From: Streptomyces lomondensis
GTDB lineage: Bacteria > Actinomycetota > Actinomycetes > Streptomycetales > Streptomycetaceae
NCBI RefSeq assembly: GCF_014651035.1
Contig: NZ_BMWC01000004.1
Location: forward strand, 124,001-188,000
Length of the DNA stretch: 64,000 bases
Direction: 5' to 3'
Part shown: piece by piece, positions 42,224-50,704 of the stretch
Position numbering within the stretch: position 1 is the stretch's first letter
How the letters are laid out: every line of letters begins with the position of its first letter
The notes under the pieces: model-generated
The model's input: only the letters and a program-made list of their open reading frames with translations
Databases searched by the model: none
Told to the model about the DNA's origin: nothing
Program-made: the position numbers and the translations under genes

Positions 42224-43285
42224 TCACATCGTCTCGTCCGCGCGGTGCCAGCGGCCCAGGGCCATCTCGGCGGTGATACCGGGTCCGAACCCGGCGAGCA
42301 GCCCGCGCGCCCGGTGCTCGGGACCGCCCTCGTCGAACAGCCGGCGCAGCGCGTCCAGGACGACGGCGCTGGCGATGTTGCCGTACTCGGTGAGCGTGGC
42401 CCGGCTGAAGCGGAAGGCGTGCGGGTCGACGTGCAGGAAGGTGCTGAGGTCGTCGAGGATGCGGGGCCCACCCGCGTGGACTATGTAGAAGTCCAGGTCG
42501 GAGGCGTCCCAGCCGTGCTCCCCGGCCAGGTCCTTCAATGCCGGCGCGAGCGGTTCCATGGTGGCCGGGACCCGCTTGTCCAGCAGGAAGTGGAAGCCGG
42601 TGGCCTTCACGTCGTACATGATCCACTCCTCGGTCTTGGGGATCAGGTACGAGCCGTTGCGCTCCAGGCTGACACCCTCGCCGCCCCGGCCGCGGACCAC
42701 GGCGGCCGCGATGCCGTCGCCGAACAGGCCGTTCCACAGCAGCGAGCCGACACCGATGTCGGTGGGCTGGTAGCACAGCGAGCAGAACTCGCAGGCCACG
42801 ATCAGCGCGTTGGCCTCGGGGTAGGCCGTGCAGAAGTCGTGGGCCCGGTTGATCGCCGCACCGCCGGCCGCGCAGCCCAGCTGGGCTATCGGCAGCTGCC
42901 GCGTGGTGGAGTCGAAGCCCATCTCGTTGATCAGCCAGGCCGTGAGCGAGGGCATCATGAAGCCCGTGCACGACACGTAGATGATCACGTCGATGTCGGT
43001 GGTGAGCAGCTCCGCGTCGTCGAGCGCCCGCTGGATGACGCCGGGCACCCGTGCCTTGGCCTCGGCCTCGTAGAGCTTGTTGCGCTCCTCGAACCCGGGG
43101 TGCTTCAGGGTTTCCTCGATGGGCTGCACGATGTGCCGCGTGCGCACACCGGTGTTCTCGATCAGCCGGAGGGCCAGCGGCAGTTGGGGATGGTCGGCGT
43201 GGCGCTAACGCGCCAGCTCCAGCGTCTCCTCCATCGTGATCACGTGCTCTGGAACGGACACCGAGGGTCTGCACAAAGTCGCCAT
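42224..43285 (-). pseudogene. rppA: RppA type III polyketide synthase with in-frame stop
   Basis: Tetrahydroxynaphthalene synthase, which condenses five malonyl-CoA. From ATG 43283-43285 the frame reads MATLCRPSVSVPEHVITM to LELAR, then TAG at codon 27 (43207-43205), then continues in the same frame as RHADHPQLPLALRLIE with the rest of the family sequence: catalytic Cys (AQLGCAAGG), FHFLLDK, His (YIVHAGGPRI) and Asn (TEYGNIAS). Total 353 residues if the stop is ignored. A restart at GTG 43147 would lose 46 residues. A single change from CAG or a similar codon could have made the TAG. Confidence 0.88.
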
Positions 43286-43335
43286 GAACCGTGCCTGCTT
43301 TCGCCTCCCGGAAGGCCCTTCGCCCCCCGGTCAGA

Positions 43336-43365
43336 AGGTGGTTCACCTCAAGGGGTGGTCCACCC
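43336..43365. promoter_or_regulatory. Tandem palindromes upstream of rppA
   Basis: AGGTG-GTT-CACCT (43336-43348) and GGGTG-GTC-CACCC (43353-43365) are two 13-base palindromes with centres 17 bases apart, in the divergent rppA/TenA-like interval. They look like paired operator sites of one regulator. Confidence 0.5.
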
Positions 43366-43460
43366 ACGATCACCCGGTGGGACGCCGATCTCGCGCCGGA
43401 CTACTCCGTATCGGGGACGCCGTGCCAGGCTCGTCCCGACACCTCACGACGGAGGACGCG

Positions 43461-44129
43461 ATGACGCACCCGGCCCGGGACCTGCTGAAGACGACCACGG
43501 CGACCCTCGCCCCGGACCCCCACGGCAACCCCCTGGTCCCGCGGATCGCCCAGGGCACGGCGCCCCGCTCCACCCTCGCCGCGCTGGCCCTGGAACAGAC
43601 GTGGGTGATCCCGGCGGACCGCCGGGCCTTCGAGCATCTGGCGGAACGCTCGGCAGCGACCGACCCCGAAGCCGCGGCCTTCTTCACGACGCTCGCGGAA
43701 GGCGAGGCCCTGGCGGGCGAGCGACTGACGGCGTTCGCGCGGGCGTGCGGCGCGGACGAGACGGCCGAGGCATCGTACGAGCCGCTCCCGGGCTGCCAGG
43801 CCTACCCCGCGTACGTGGCCTGGCTGGCCCTCAACGCCGCACCGGCAGACGTGGTCCTCGCCCTGACGGCCAACTTCTCGGCCTGGGGCGGCTATTGCGC
43901 GACGATCGCCACCGCGCTGCGCGAGCGCTACGGCTTCCCCGACGAGGCCTGCGCGTTCTTCGACTTCTTCGCGGAGCCGTCACCGGAGCTGGACAGGCTG
44001 GCGGCGAGGGCGGTGGAGGCGGGTCTGGACGAGGGACGACTGAACGAGACGCGAGCACACGGATACGGTCGCCTGCTTCAGGCATACGAGGCGAGCTTCT
44101 GGTCGACGCTGGGTGAACCGACCTCTTAG
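43461..44129 (+). CDS. TenA/heme-oxygenase-fold protein
   Basis: A 222-residue all-helical protein resembling the TenA/PqqC/heme oxygenase-like superfamily: LEQTWVIPADRRAF, ANFSAWGGYCATIATALRE and YGFPDEACAFFDFF are the recognisable segments. ATG 43461 follows GGAGG by 6 bases. It is divergent from the rppA operon, with two operator-like palindromes between them. Proteins of this fold include thiaminase II, oxidases and regulators, so no reaction is assigned. A role linked to the flaviolin pathway is possible from location only. Confidence 0.65.
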   Translation: MTHPARDLLKTTTATLAPDPHGNPLVPRIAQGTAPRSTLAALALEQTWVIPADRRAFEHLAERSAATDPEAAAFFTTLAEGEALAGERLTAFARACGADETAEASYEPLPGCQAYPAYVAWLALNAAPADVVLALTANFSAWGGYCATIATALRERYGFPDEACAFFDFFAEPSPELDRLAARAVEAGLDEGRLNETRAHGYGRLLQAYEASFWSTLGEPTS

Positions 44130-44195
44130 GGGCGCGGGACTGTGTCGAATTGCGGCTCCGCCGCGCGGGCGCGACCAGCCACAACGCACCCGCAC
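44127..44195 (+). repeat. Dispersed Streptomyces repeat, long variant (copy 4)
   Basis: Begins AGGGGCGCGGGACTGTGTCG, continues with the hairpin TGCGGCTCCGCCGCG, then GCGACCAGCC and CGCACCCGCAC. It starts on the stop codon of the TenA-like gene. The two ends match copies 1-3, and the middle is expanded. Confidence 0.7.
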
Positions 44196-44204
44196 ACGCC
44201 GCCG

Positions 44205-44441
44205 CTACGTTCCGCCCCCACTGCTGTGCGCGATACAGGCCACATCAATACGGTCGGCCAGCTTCGCCAGCTCAATGGCCAGCTCGGCGACCGTGTCCTC
44301 GTCGAGCCCCGACTCCCCGCCCTCCACCAGCCGCACCCACCGACCCCCCACGGTCCGCAACAGCTTGCTGACATCCGCCGCAGCCACCTGCAAGGTCCCG
44401 CGGTCGTCGACGATCAGAGGCAGAGTCACTTCGCGGTTCAC
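44205..44441 (-). CDS. DUF6213 small protein
   Basis: A conserved Streptomyces protein of 78 residues, recognised by VNREVTLPLIVDDRGTLQVA followed by ADVSKLLRTVGGRWVRLVEGG. It is predicted to be soluble with one long C-terminal helix (DTVAELAIELAKLADRIDVA). The start is GTG 44441; no ribosome site precedes it, but a -10-like TACGAT ends 7 bases upstream, which suggests a leaderless mRNA. The function is unknown. It lies just downstream of the aldehyde dehydrogenase gene on the same strand. Confidence 0.75.
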   Translation of the reverse strand: MNREVTLPLIVDDRGTLQVAAADVSKLLRTVGGRWVRLVEGGESGLDEDTVAELAIELAKLADRIDVACIAHSSGGGT

Positions 44442-44466
44442 ACATGGGATCGTAGCCCCGCAACAC

Positions 44467-45852
44467 TCACGCACCGTGCCAAACGGTGGTGATGTTGCAG
44501 AACTCCCGGATTCCGTGCCCGGACAGCTCACGCCCGTACCCGGACCGCTTCACCCCGCCGAACGGGAACGCCGGATGGGACGCCGTCATCCCGTTGACGT
44601 ACACGCCGCCCGCCTCCAGATCCCGGACGAACCGGTCTACCTCCGCCTCGTCCCGCGTCCACACGTTCGAGCTCAGCCCGAACGGCGAGTCGTTCGCGAT
44701 CAGCACGGCCTCGTCCAGATCGGCCGCCCGGTACAGCGTGGCGACGGGCCCGAACGCCTCCTCCCGGTGGATCCGCATCTCGCGGGAGATGCCGGCGAGG
44801 ATCGTCGGCAGGTAGTACCAGCCGGGGCCGTCCGGACGTTCGCCACCGCACAGCACCTCGGCTCCGCCGCGCACCGCGTCGTCGACCAGCTCCTCCAGGT
44901 CCCGCAGTCCCTGCTCGCTGGAGAGCGGCCCGACCTCGGTGTCCTCGGCCATGGGGTCGCCGACCTTCAGCGCCCGCATGCCCTCGGCGAACCGCTCGGC
45001 GAAGGCGTCGTAGACGTCCGAGTGCACGATGAAGCGCTTCGCGGCGATGCAGGACTGCCCGGTGTTCTGCACCCGCGCGGTCACCGCGACCTTCGCGGCC
45101 CGGTCCAGATCGGCCGAGGGCATGACGACGAACGGGTCGCTGCCGCCCAGCTCCAGCACCGTCTTCTTGATCATCTCCCCGGCGGTGGAGGCGACCGCGC
45201 GGCCCGCCGGCTCGCTGCCGGTGAGCGTGGCCGCCTTGACGCGCTCGTCGCGCAGGATGTCGTCGACCGCCGCCGAGCCGATCAGCAGGGTCTGGAAGCA
45301 GCCCTCCGTGAAGCCCGCCCGGTGGAAGAGATCCTCCAGGTAGAGGGCGGTCTGCGGGACGTTCGAGGCGTGCTTGAGCAGGCCCACGTTCCCCGCCATC
45401 AGCGCGGGCGCCGCGAAGCGGATCACCTGCCACAGCGGGAAGTTCCACGGCATGACCGCCAGCACCGGCCCCATCGGCCGGTAGCGCACCCGCACGCGCG
45501 AGGCGCCGGAGTCCTTGACGTCGGCGTCGGCGGCCTCCTCGTCGGCGAGCAGCTCCTCGGCGTGGTCGGCGTACCAGCGCATCGCCTTGGCGCACTTCGC
45601 CGCCTCGGCCCGGGCCTGCTGGATCGGCTTGCCCATCTCGGTGGTCAGCACCCGGGCGATGTCCTGCTGATCCTCGTCGAGAAGGTCGGCGGCCCGGTGC
45701 AGCAGCCGGGCGCGCTCGCCGAAGGTGGTCGTCCGGTACGTGCGGAACGTGGCCTCCGCGAGCTGGAGCCGGCGCTCGATCTCCTCCTCGCCCATGGCCT
45801 CGTACGTCTTGAGCGTCTCGCCGTTCGCCGGGTTCACCGTTGCGATGGGCAT
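44467..45852 (-). CDS. NAD(P)-dependent aldehyde dehydrogenase (succinate-semialdehyde type)
   Basis: A 461-residue ALDH oxidising an aldehyde to its acid, most like the GabD1/succinic semialdehyde dehydrogenase group, judging from VNPANGETLKTYEAM and PWNFPLWQVIRFAAPALMAGN. The catalytic Cys268 is in NTGQSCIAAKRF, the general-base Glu in LELGGSDPF, and the cofactor segment is TLTGSEPAG. The length is typical of the short GabD1 group. Substrate preference is inferred from similarity; a role in GABA or polyamine breakdown is likely. Confidence 0.87.
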   Translation of the reverse strand: MPIATVNPANGETLKTYEAMGEEEIERRLQLAEATFRTYRTTTFGERARLLHRAADLLDEDQQDIARVLTTEMGKPIQQARAEAAKCAKAMRWYADHAEELLADEEAADADVKDSGASRVRVRYRPMGPVLAVMPWNFPLWQVIRFAAPALMAGNVGLLKHASNVPQTALYLEDLFHRAGFTEGCFQTLLIGSAAVDDILRDERVKAATLTGSEPAGRAVASTAGEMIKKTVLELGGSDPFVVMPSADLDRAAKVAVTARVQNTGQSCIAAKRFIVHSDVYDAFAERFAEGMRALKVGDPMAEDTEVGPLSSEQGLRDLEELVDDAVRGGAEVLCGGERPDGPGWYYLPTILAGISREMRIHREEAFGPVATLYRAADLDEAVLIANDSPFGLSSNVWTRDEAEVDRFVRDLEAGGVYVNGMTASHPAFPFGGVKRSGYGRELSGHGIREFCNITTVWHGA

Positions 45853-45928
45853 GGCTGACCTCCCTCGGTGCGGGCTGTGTCTCGACCTTCCCGCGCGGCG
45901 GAGCGGACCGCAACGCGGGAGCGTCTCG

Positions 45929-46387
45929 TCAGGGCGAGTGCTCCGCCAGGCGGTCGAGAAACGCCGCCTGGGCCTTGACGATCACCTGGCGGGCCCGGTC
46001 GAGCCCGAACCACGCCACCCGGTCCAGCTCGGGGAACTCCTGGAGCTGCCCGGAGCGCGGCGGCCACTCCATCCGGAACGTGCCGGGCGCGATCGTCGCC
46101 GGGTCGAGGTCCGCCTCGATCGCCCAGGCCGTGACGATCTTGCCGCCTGTCTGCCGGACCTCGCCGAGGTCGATGGCCTCCCCGTCGGGCGGGGGCAGCC
46201 CCAGCTCCTCCTGGAACTCGCGGCGGGCTGCCGCCCAGGCGGACTCGTCGGGGTCGTACTCGCCCTTGGGGACGGTCCACGCCCCGGCGTCGCGGCGGGC
46301 GAAGAACGGGCCGCCCATGTGGCCGAGCAGCACTGCGAGGCCGTCGTCGGTGCGGTGGAAGAGCAGCAGGCCGGCACTGCGCCTCAC
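45929..46387 (-). CDS. NUDIX hydrolase next to ATP-dependent DNA ligase
   Basis: A 152-residue NUDIX protein with a complete box GEYDPDESAWAAARREFQEELGL (G-x5-E-x7-REUxEExGU). The start GTG 46385-46387 overlaps the ligase stop (GTGA), so the two are co-translated. The first strand RSAGLLLF and the HMGGPFFARRDAGAWTVPKGEYDP region are typical of a subgroup annotated as diadenosine/nucleotide hydrolases. Coupling to a ligase suggests cleaning of ligation by-products or damaged nucleotides, which is inference. Confidence 0.88.
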   Translation of the reverse strand: MRRSAGLLLFHRTDDGLAVLLGHMGGPFFARRDAGAWTVPKGEYDPDESAWAAARREFQEELGLPPPDGEAIDLGEVRQTGGKIVTAWAIEADLDPATIAPGTFRMEWPPRSGQLQEFPELDRVAWFGLDRARQVIVKAQAAFLDRLAEHSP

Positions 46388-47922
46388 GGGCTCACCTCCG
46401 GGTGCGCGGCCAGCAGCGTCTCCACCGTGTCGGCGTCCTCGGGGCGCTTGTCCTCCCGGTAGCGGACCACGCGGGCGAAGCGGAGGGTGACGCCGGCCGG
46501 GTAGCGGGTGGAGCGCTGGAGTCCGTCGTAGGCGATCTCGACGACGAGTTCCGGGCGTACGGTCACGACGAAGCCGTTGTCCGCCACGGCGAGCTGCCGG
46601 AGCCGTTCGGTCTGCCAGGTGAGCATCGCGTCGGTCATGCCCTTGAAGGTCTTGCCGAGCATGGCGAGGCCGCCGTCGGCGGTGCGGGCGCCGAGGTGGA
46701 GGTTGGAGAGCTTGCCGGTGCGGCGGCCGTGGCCCCACTCGGCGGCCAGGACGACCAGGTCGAGGGTGTGGACGGGCTTGACCTTGAGCCAGGAGGCGCC
46801 GCGCCGGCCCGCGCTGTAGGGGGCGTCGAGCGCCTTGGCGACGACGCCCTCGTGGCCGCGCTTCAGGGTCTCGGTGAGGAACTCCTCCGCCGTGCGCACA
46901 TCGTCCGGCCCGGACACCACCGTGCGCCGCACCCGCATCGGCTCGGGGACCAGGCGGGCCAGCTCGGCGTGGCGCTCGGTGAACGGCAGGTCGAGGAGGT
47001 CGCGGCCGTCGACGGACAGCGCGTCGAAGAAGACGGGGGAGACCGGGACCGCGCGGGCGGCCGTCGCCACGTCCGTGCGGGAGCCGACGCGCCCGGCGGT
47101 CTCCTGGAACGAGCGGGGGCGCCCGGCCTCGTCGAAGGAGATCACCTCGCCGTCCAGGATGAATCGCTCACCCCGCAACTCCAGGGCGGCGGCCGTCACT
47201 TCGGGCAGGCGGTCGGTGATGTCGTCGAGGGTGCGGGTGTAGAGCCGCACGGTGTCGCCGTCGCGGTGCACCTGGACGCGGATGCCGTCCAGCTTCTCCT
47301 CGACCGCGCAGGCGCCCAGCTTGTCCACCGCCTCGGCGACCGAGGAGGCGCTGTGCGCCAGCATCGGCAGGACCGGGCGGCCGACGGTGAGGCGGAACCG
47401 GTCGAGGGAGGCGGGGCCGTCCGCGAGCAGCGCCTCGGCCACCGACTGGAGAGAGCCCGCGAGCATCACCGCCCGCCGCACGTCCGCCGCGGGCGCCCCG
47501 GTCGCCTGGGCCAGTCCCTCGACCGCGACCGCGTCCAGCGCGCCCTGCCGGACCTCGCCGGTGAGCAGCCCGAGCAGGAACCGCTGCTCCTCCTCGGTGG
47601 CCGCGCCCATCAACTCCCCGACCAGCCGGGCGCGTTCCGCCTGGGAGCCGGGGCCGGACACCTTCGCGAGCTCCGCCAGCCGGGCGTCGACGTCCCGCAC
47701 GGTCAGGCTCGGCTCGGCCGCCGGGGCGACCGGGCGGCTCAGCACCTTCCAGCCGACGCCGATCCGGCCCTGCGGCAGCCGTCCCGCCAGGTACGGGATG
47801 ACGATCGGCACGTCGTCCGCCTCGGCGTCCCGGAAGAGCTCCGCGAGCAGGGCCGTCTTCCGGGACCGCGCCGAGGTGGCGGCGACCTCCTGGGACACTC
47901 GGGCCAGCCGGTGCAGCAGCAT
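46384..47922 (-). CDS. ATP-dependent DNA ligase
   Basis: A 512-residue ligase. An N-terminal DNA-binding domain (about 1-190) is followed by the nucleotidyltransferase domain with AMP-accepting Lys210 (EEKLDGIRV, motif I), ILDGEVISF (motif III), EGVVAKALDAPY (motif IV) and SWLKVKP (motif V), and a C-terminal OB fold. ATG 47920-47922 fits the family start MLLHRLARVS; longer frames are noise. It is an accessory ligase in addition to the NAD-dependent LigA expected elsewhere, and probably acts in repair. Confidence 0.93.
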   Translation of the reverse strand: MLLHRLARVSQEVAATSARSRKTALLAELFRDAEADDVPIVIPYLAGRLPQGRIGVGWKVLSRPVAPAAEPSLTVRDVDARLAELAKVSGPGSQAERARLVGELMGAATEEEQRFLLGLLTGEVRQGALDAVAVEGLAQATGAPAADVRRAVMLAGSLQSVAEALLADGPASLDRFRLTVGRPVLPMLAHSASSVAEAVDKLGACAVEEKLDGIRVQVHRDGDTVRLYTRTLDDITDRLPEVTAAALELRGERFILDGEVISFDEAGRPRSFQETAGRVGSRTDVATAARAVPVSPVFFDALSVDGRDLLDLPFTERHAELARLVPEPMRVRRTVVSGPDDVRTAEEFLTETLKRGHEGVVAKALDAPYSAGRRGASWLKVKPVHTLDLVVLAAEWGHGRRTGKLSNLHLGARTADGGLAMLGKTFKGMTDAMLTWQTERLRQLAVADNGFVVTVRPELVVEIAYDGLQRSTRYPAGVTLRFARVVRYREDKRPEDADTVETLLAAHPEVSP

Positions 47923-48040
47923 GCAGCCATGGTGCACCGGAGGGGCCGCCTCTACACCCGGACGGCCGTGCCGAGGCCGTCGGTCACCAGGCCGCCGATG
48001 ATCACCAAGGCCCTGCCTCGGCACCCGGGCGGCGGCGTCT

Positions 48041-48970
48041 CTACACCCGCACGCTCGCGTCCAGGTCCGCCATCAGCAGATCCCCGACGATCGCGGACGC
48101 CGCCCGGTACCCGCCGCTCGCCGCGTGTACGACCTGCTCGGCGAAGCCGATCGCGTTGCCCGCGGCCCACACGCCCGGCACGGTCGTCTGCCCGTTCCCG
48201 TCGACCACCGGGTACGCGCCGAACGGCGTCTCGTGCAGCTCGGCGCCGAGCCGCTCCAGCAGGCCGGTCTGAGGGACGGGCCGCGGTCCGACGAACAGCA
48301 CCGAGCGGGCATGGACCGTGCCGTCGGCGAGCCGGACGCCGGTGAGCCGGTCGTCCTCGACCACCAGCTCGGCGACCTCCCCGGGCACCACGTCGACCCC
48401 GGCCGCGGCGAGCCGGCGCAGATCCTGGTCGGACAGCTCCTCCTCGGCGACCGTGTGCAGGAAGAACCGCACGTCCTTCGACCACTGGGACACGATCAGC
48501 GCCTGGTGCACACTTGCGGGGCTGGTGCCCAGCACCCCGAACGGCTGGTCGCGCACCTCCCAGCCGTGACAGAACGGGCAGTGCAGCACGTCCCTGCCGA
48601 ACCGCTCGGCGACCCCGGGGACCGCCGGCAGCTCGTCCTGTAGCCCGGTCGCCACGACCAGCCGCCGCGCCCGCACGGTCCGGCCACCGGCCAGGACCAC
48701 GGCGAAGTCCTCGCCCTTCTCGACGTCCACCACCCGGTCCCGCACCAGTTCCACGCCGTACCGCGCGATCTCCTCCCGGCCGACCGCGAGGAACTCGGCG
48801 GGCGGCATGCCGTCCCGCGACAGGTACCCCTGCATGTGCGCGGCGGGCGCGTTGCGCGGCTCGCCCGCGTCGACGACCAGCGTGCTGTGCCGGGCCCGCC
48901 CCAGCACCAGCGCGGCGGACAGGCCGGCCGCGCCCCCGCCGATGACGACCACTGCGTACTTCTCGGTCAT
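48041..48970 (-). CDS. FAD-dependent pyridine nucleotide-disulfide oxidoreductase
   Basis: A thioredoxin-reductase-like flavoprotein of 309 residues. It has the FAD Rossmann motif VIGGGAAGLSAALVLGRA, a CxxC pair Cys131 and Cys134 (HCPFCHGWE), the NAD(P) region and the C-terminal FAD motif GVWAAGNAIGF. The CPFCHGWE form is typical of actinobacterial relatives annotated as TrxB-like proteins and not of true TrxB (CATC). ATG 48968-48970 is preceded by GGAGGTGG. It is divergent from an XRE-cupin regulator gene. Confidence 0.88.
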   Translation of the reverse strand: MTEKYAVVVIGGGAAGLSAALVLGRARHSTLVVDAGEPRNAPAAHMQGYLSRDGMPPAEFLAVGREEIARYGVELVRDRVVDVEKGEDFAVVLAGGRTVRARRLVVATGLQDELPAVPGVAERFGRDVLHCPFCHGWEVRDQPFGVLGTSPASVHQALIVSQWSKDVRFFLHTVAEEELSDQDLRRLAAAGVDVVPGEVAELVVEDDRLTGVRLADGTVHARSVLFVGPRPVPQTGLLERLGAELHETPFGAYPVVDGNGQTTVPGVWAAGNAIGFAEQVVHAASGGYRAASAIVGDLLMADLDASVRV

Positions 48971-49013
48971 GGTGACCACCTCCGCAGCCGAGGTTCGCCC
49001 CAGCGGTACGGGA

Positions 49014-49049
49014 TTGACAAACGCGTTTGCCGAATCTGCAATACGAGTA
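49014..49049 (+). promoter_or_regulatory. Leaderless promoter with overlapping operator
   Basis: TTGACA (49014-49019), 17 bases, TGCAAT (49037-49042), then 6 bases to the ATG at 49049, so transcription should begin at the start codon. The perfect palindrome CAAACGCGTTTG (49018-49029) overlaps the -35 element and is the likely operator of the encoded regulator. Confidence 0.7.
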
Positions 49050-49621
49050 TGACGACGGACGAGGTACTCGCGGGCGTGGGCCCCCGGCTGCGGCAGATGC
49101 GGAAGGACCGGGAGGTGACGCTGGCGGCGCTCTCCGAGGCCACCGGCATCTCCGTCAGCACCCTCTCGCGACTGGAGTCGGGCCTACGTAAACCCAGTCT
49201 GGAACTGCTGCTGCCGATCGCGCGCGCTCACCAGGTGGCGCTGGACGAGCTGGTCGGAGCACCGCCGGCCGATGATCCGCGGGTGCGCTCGAAGCCGATC
49301 GTGATGGGCGGCCGCACCCTCTGGCCGCTCACCCGGCAGCCCGGCGGCCTCCAGGCCTACAAGGTGCTCGAACCCCAGCGCAGGGAGGAGCCGGACCCGC
49401 GCACGCACGAGGGCTACGAGTGGATGTACGTGCTGTCCGGCAAGCTCCGCCTGGTGCTGGGCGAGCACGACGTGGTGCTCACGGCGGGGGAGGCCGCCGA
49501 GTTCGACACCCGGGTGCCGCACTGGTTCGGGTCGACGGGGGAGGGACCGGTGGAGTTCCTCAGCCTGTTCGGGCCGCAGGGGGAGCGGATGCATGTGCGG
49601 GCGCGGCCGAAGCGGTCGTGA
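49049..49621 (+). CDS. XRE-cupin transcriptional regulator
   Basis: A 190-residue regulator. The XRE helix-turn-helix is at about residues 8-62 (LRQMRKDREVTLAALSEATG, then STLSRLESGLRKPSLELLL) and a cupin sensing domain at about 110-185 (HEGYEWMYVLSGKLRLVLGE, DTRVPHWFGS). No ribosome site precedes ATG 49049; the promoter spacing indicates a leaderless mRNA. It is divergent from the FAD oxidoreductase gene, which it probably controls together with itself. Confidence 0.9.
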   Translation: MTTDEVLAGVGPRLRQMRKDREVTLAALSEATGISVSTLSRLESGLRKPSLELLLPIARAHQVALDELVGAPPADDPRVRSKPIVMGGRTLWPLTRQPGGLQAYKVLEPQRREEPDPRTHEGYEWMYVLSGKLRLVLGEHDVVLTAGEAAEFDTRVPHWFGSTGEGPVEFLSLFGPQGERMHVRARPKRS

Positions 49622-49738
49622 CGCACGAGATACCGGCCGGCCGGACTCTTCGCCCGGAGGCTGTTCCCTGATCGGCAAGCGACCGCTTAGTATGCGAACC
49701 GACCCCGGTCAGGCGAAGCAGTCCCGTGGAGGCACCGC

Positions 49739-50704
49739 ATGCAGGCATGGCAAGTGCACGAGAACGGCGAGCCGAGCGCGGTGATGCGCCTGGCGGACGT
49801 GGCGTCGCCGGCGCCCGGCGACGGCCAGGTCCTGCTGAAGGTGCGCGCCGCGAACATCAACTTCCCCGACGCCCTGCTGTGCCGCGGCCAGTACCAGGTC
49901 AGGCCGCCGCTGCCGTTCACCCCGGGCGTGGAGATCTGCGGCGAGACCGAGGACGGCCGCCGCGTGATCGCCAACCCCGTGCTGCCCCACGGCGGCTTCG
50001 CCGAGTACGCCGTCGCGGATTCCGCCGCCCTCCTGCCCGCCCCGGACGCCCTGGACGACGCCGAGGCCGCCGCCCTGCACATCGGCTACCAGACGGGCTG
50101 GTTCGGACTGCACCGGCGGGCCGGTCTGGAGGCCGGCGAGACCCTGCTCGTCCACGCTGCCGCAGGAGGGGTCGGCAGCGCGGCCGTGCAGCTCGGGAAG
50201 GCCGCCGGCGCCACCGTCATCGGTGTCGTCGGCGGCTCCGGGAAGGCGGCCGTCGCCAAGGACCTGGGCTGTGACGTGGTGATCGACCGGCGCTCCGAGG
50301 ACGTCGTCGCCGCGGTCAAGGAGGCCACCGGCGGCCGGGGCGCCGACGTGGTCTACGACCCCGTCGGCGGTGAGGCCTACGCCCAGTCCTCCAAGGTCGT
50401 CGCCTTCGAGGGGCGGATCGTCGTCGTCGGCTTCGCCAGCGGCACGATCCCCAGCCCGGGCCTGAACCACGCCCTGGTGAAGAACTACTCGATCCTCGGC
50501 CTGCACTGGGGCCTGTACAACACCAAGAACCCGAAGCTGGTCCGGCACTGCCACGAGCAGCTCACCGAGCTGGCCGCCCGGGGCGCGATCAAGCCCCTGG
50601 TGAGCGAACGGGTGCCGCTCGGCGGTGCCGCCGACGCCGTACAGAAGGTCGCGGACGGCCTCACCACCGGCCGGGTCGCCGTCGTCATGGAGGGAGCGGC
50701 ATGA
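49739..50704 (+). CDS. NADPH:quinone oxidoreductase-like MDR protein
   Basis: A 321-residue medium-chain dehydrogenase/reductase without zinc ligands, related to quinone oxidoreductases. It has the N-terminal VRAANINFPDALLCRGQYQ, the substrate-domain segment LPFTPGVEICGE and the coenzyme motif AAAGGVGSAAVQLGKAAGA. It overlaps the next gene by ATGA and so heads a three-gene operon with two acyl-CoA dehydrogenases. An enoyl reductase or quinone reductase activity is possible; its substrate is not clear. Confidence 0.87.
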   Translation: MQAWQVHENGEPSAVMRLADVASPAPGDGQVLLKVRAANINFPDALLCRGQYQVRPPLPFTPGVEICGETEDGRRVIANPVLPHGGFAEYAVADSAALLPAPDALDDAEAAALHIGYQTGWFGLHRRAGLEAGETLLVHAAAGGVGSAAVQLGKAAGATVIGVVGGSGKAAVAKDLGCDVVIDRRSEDVVAAVKEATGGRGADVVYDPVGGEAYAQSSKVVAFEGRIVVVGFASGTIPSPGLNHALVKNYSILGLHWGLYNTKNPKLVRHCHEQLTELAARGAIKPLVSERVPLGGAADAVQKVADGLTTGRVAVVMEGAA

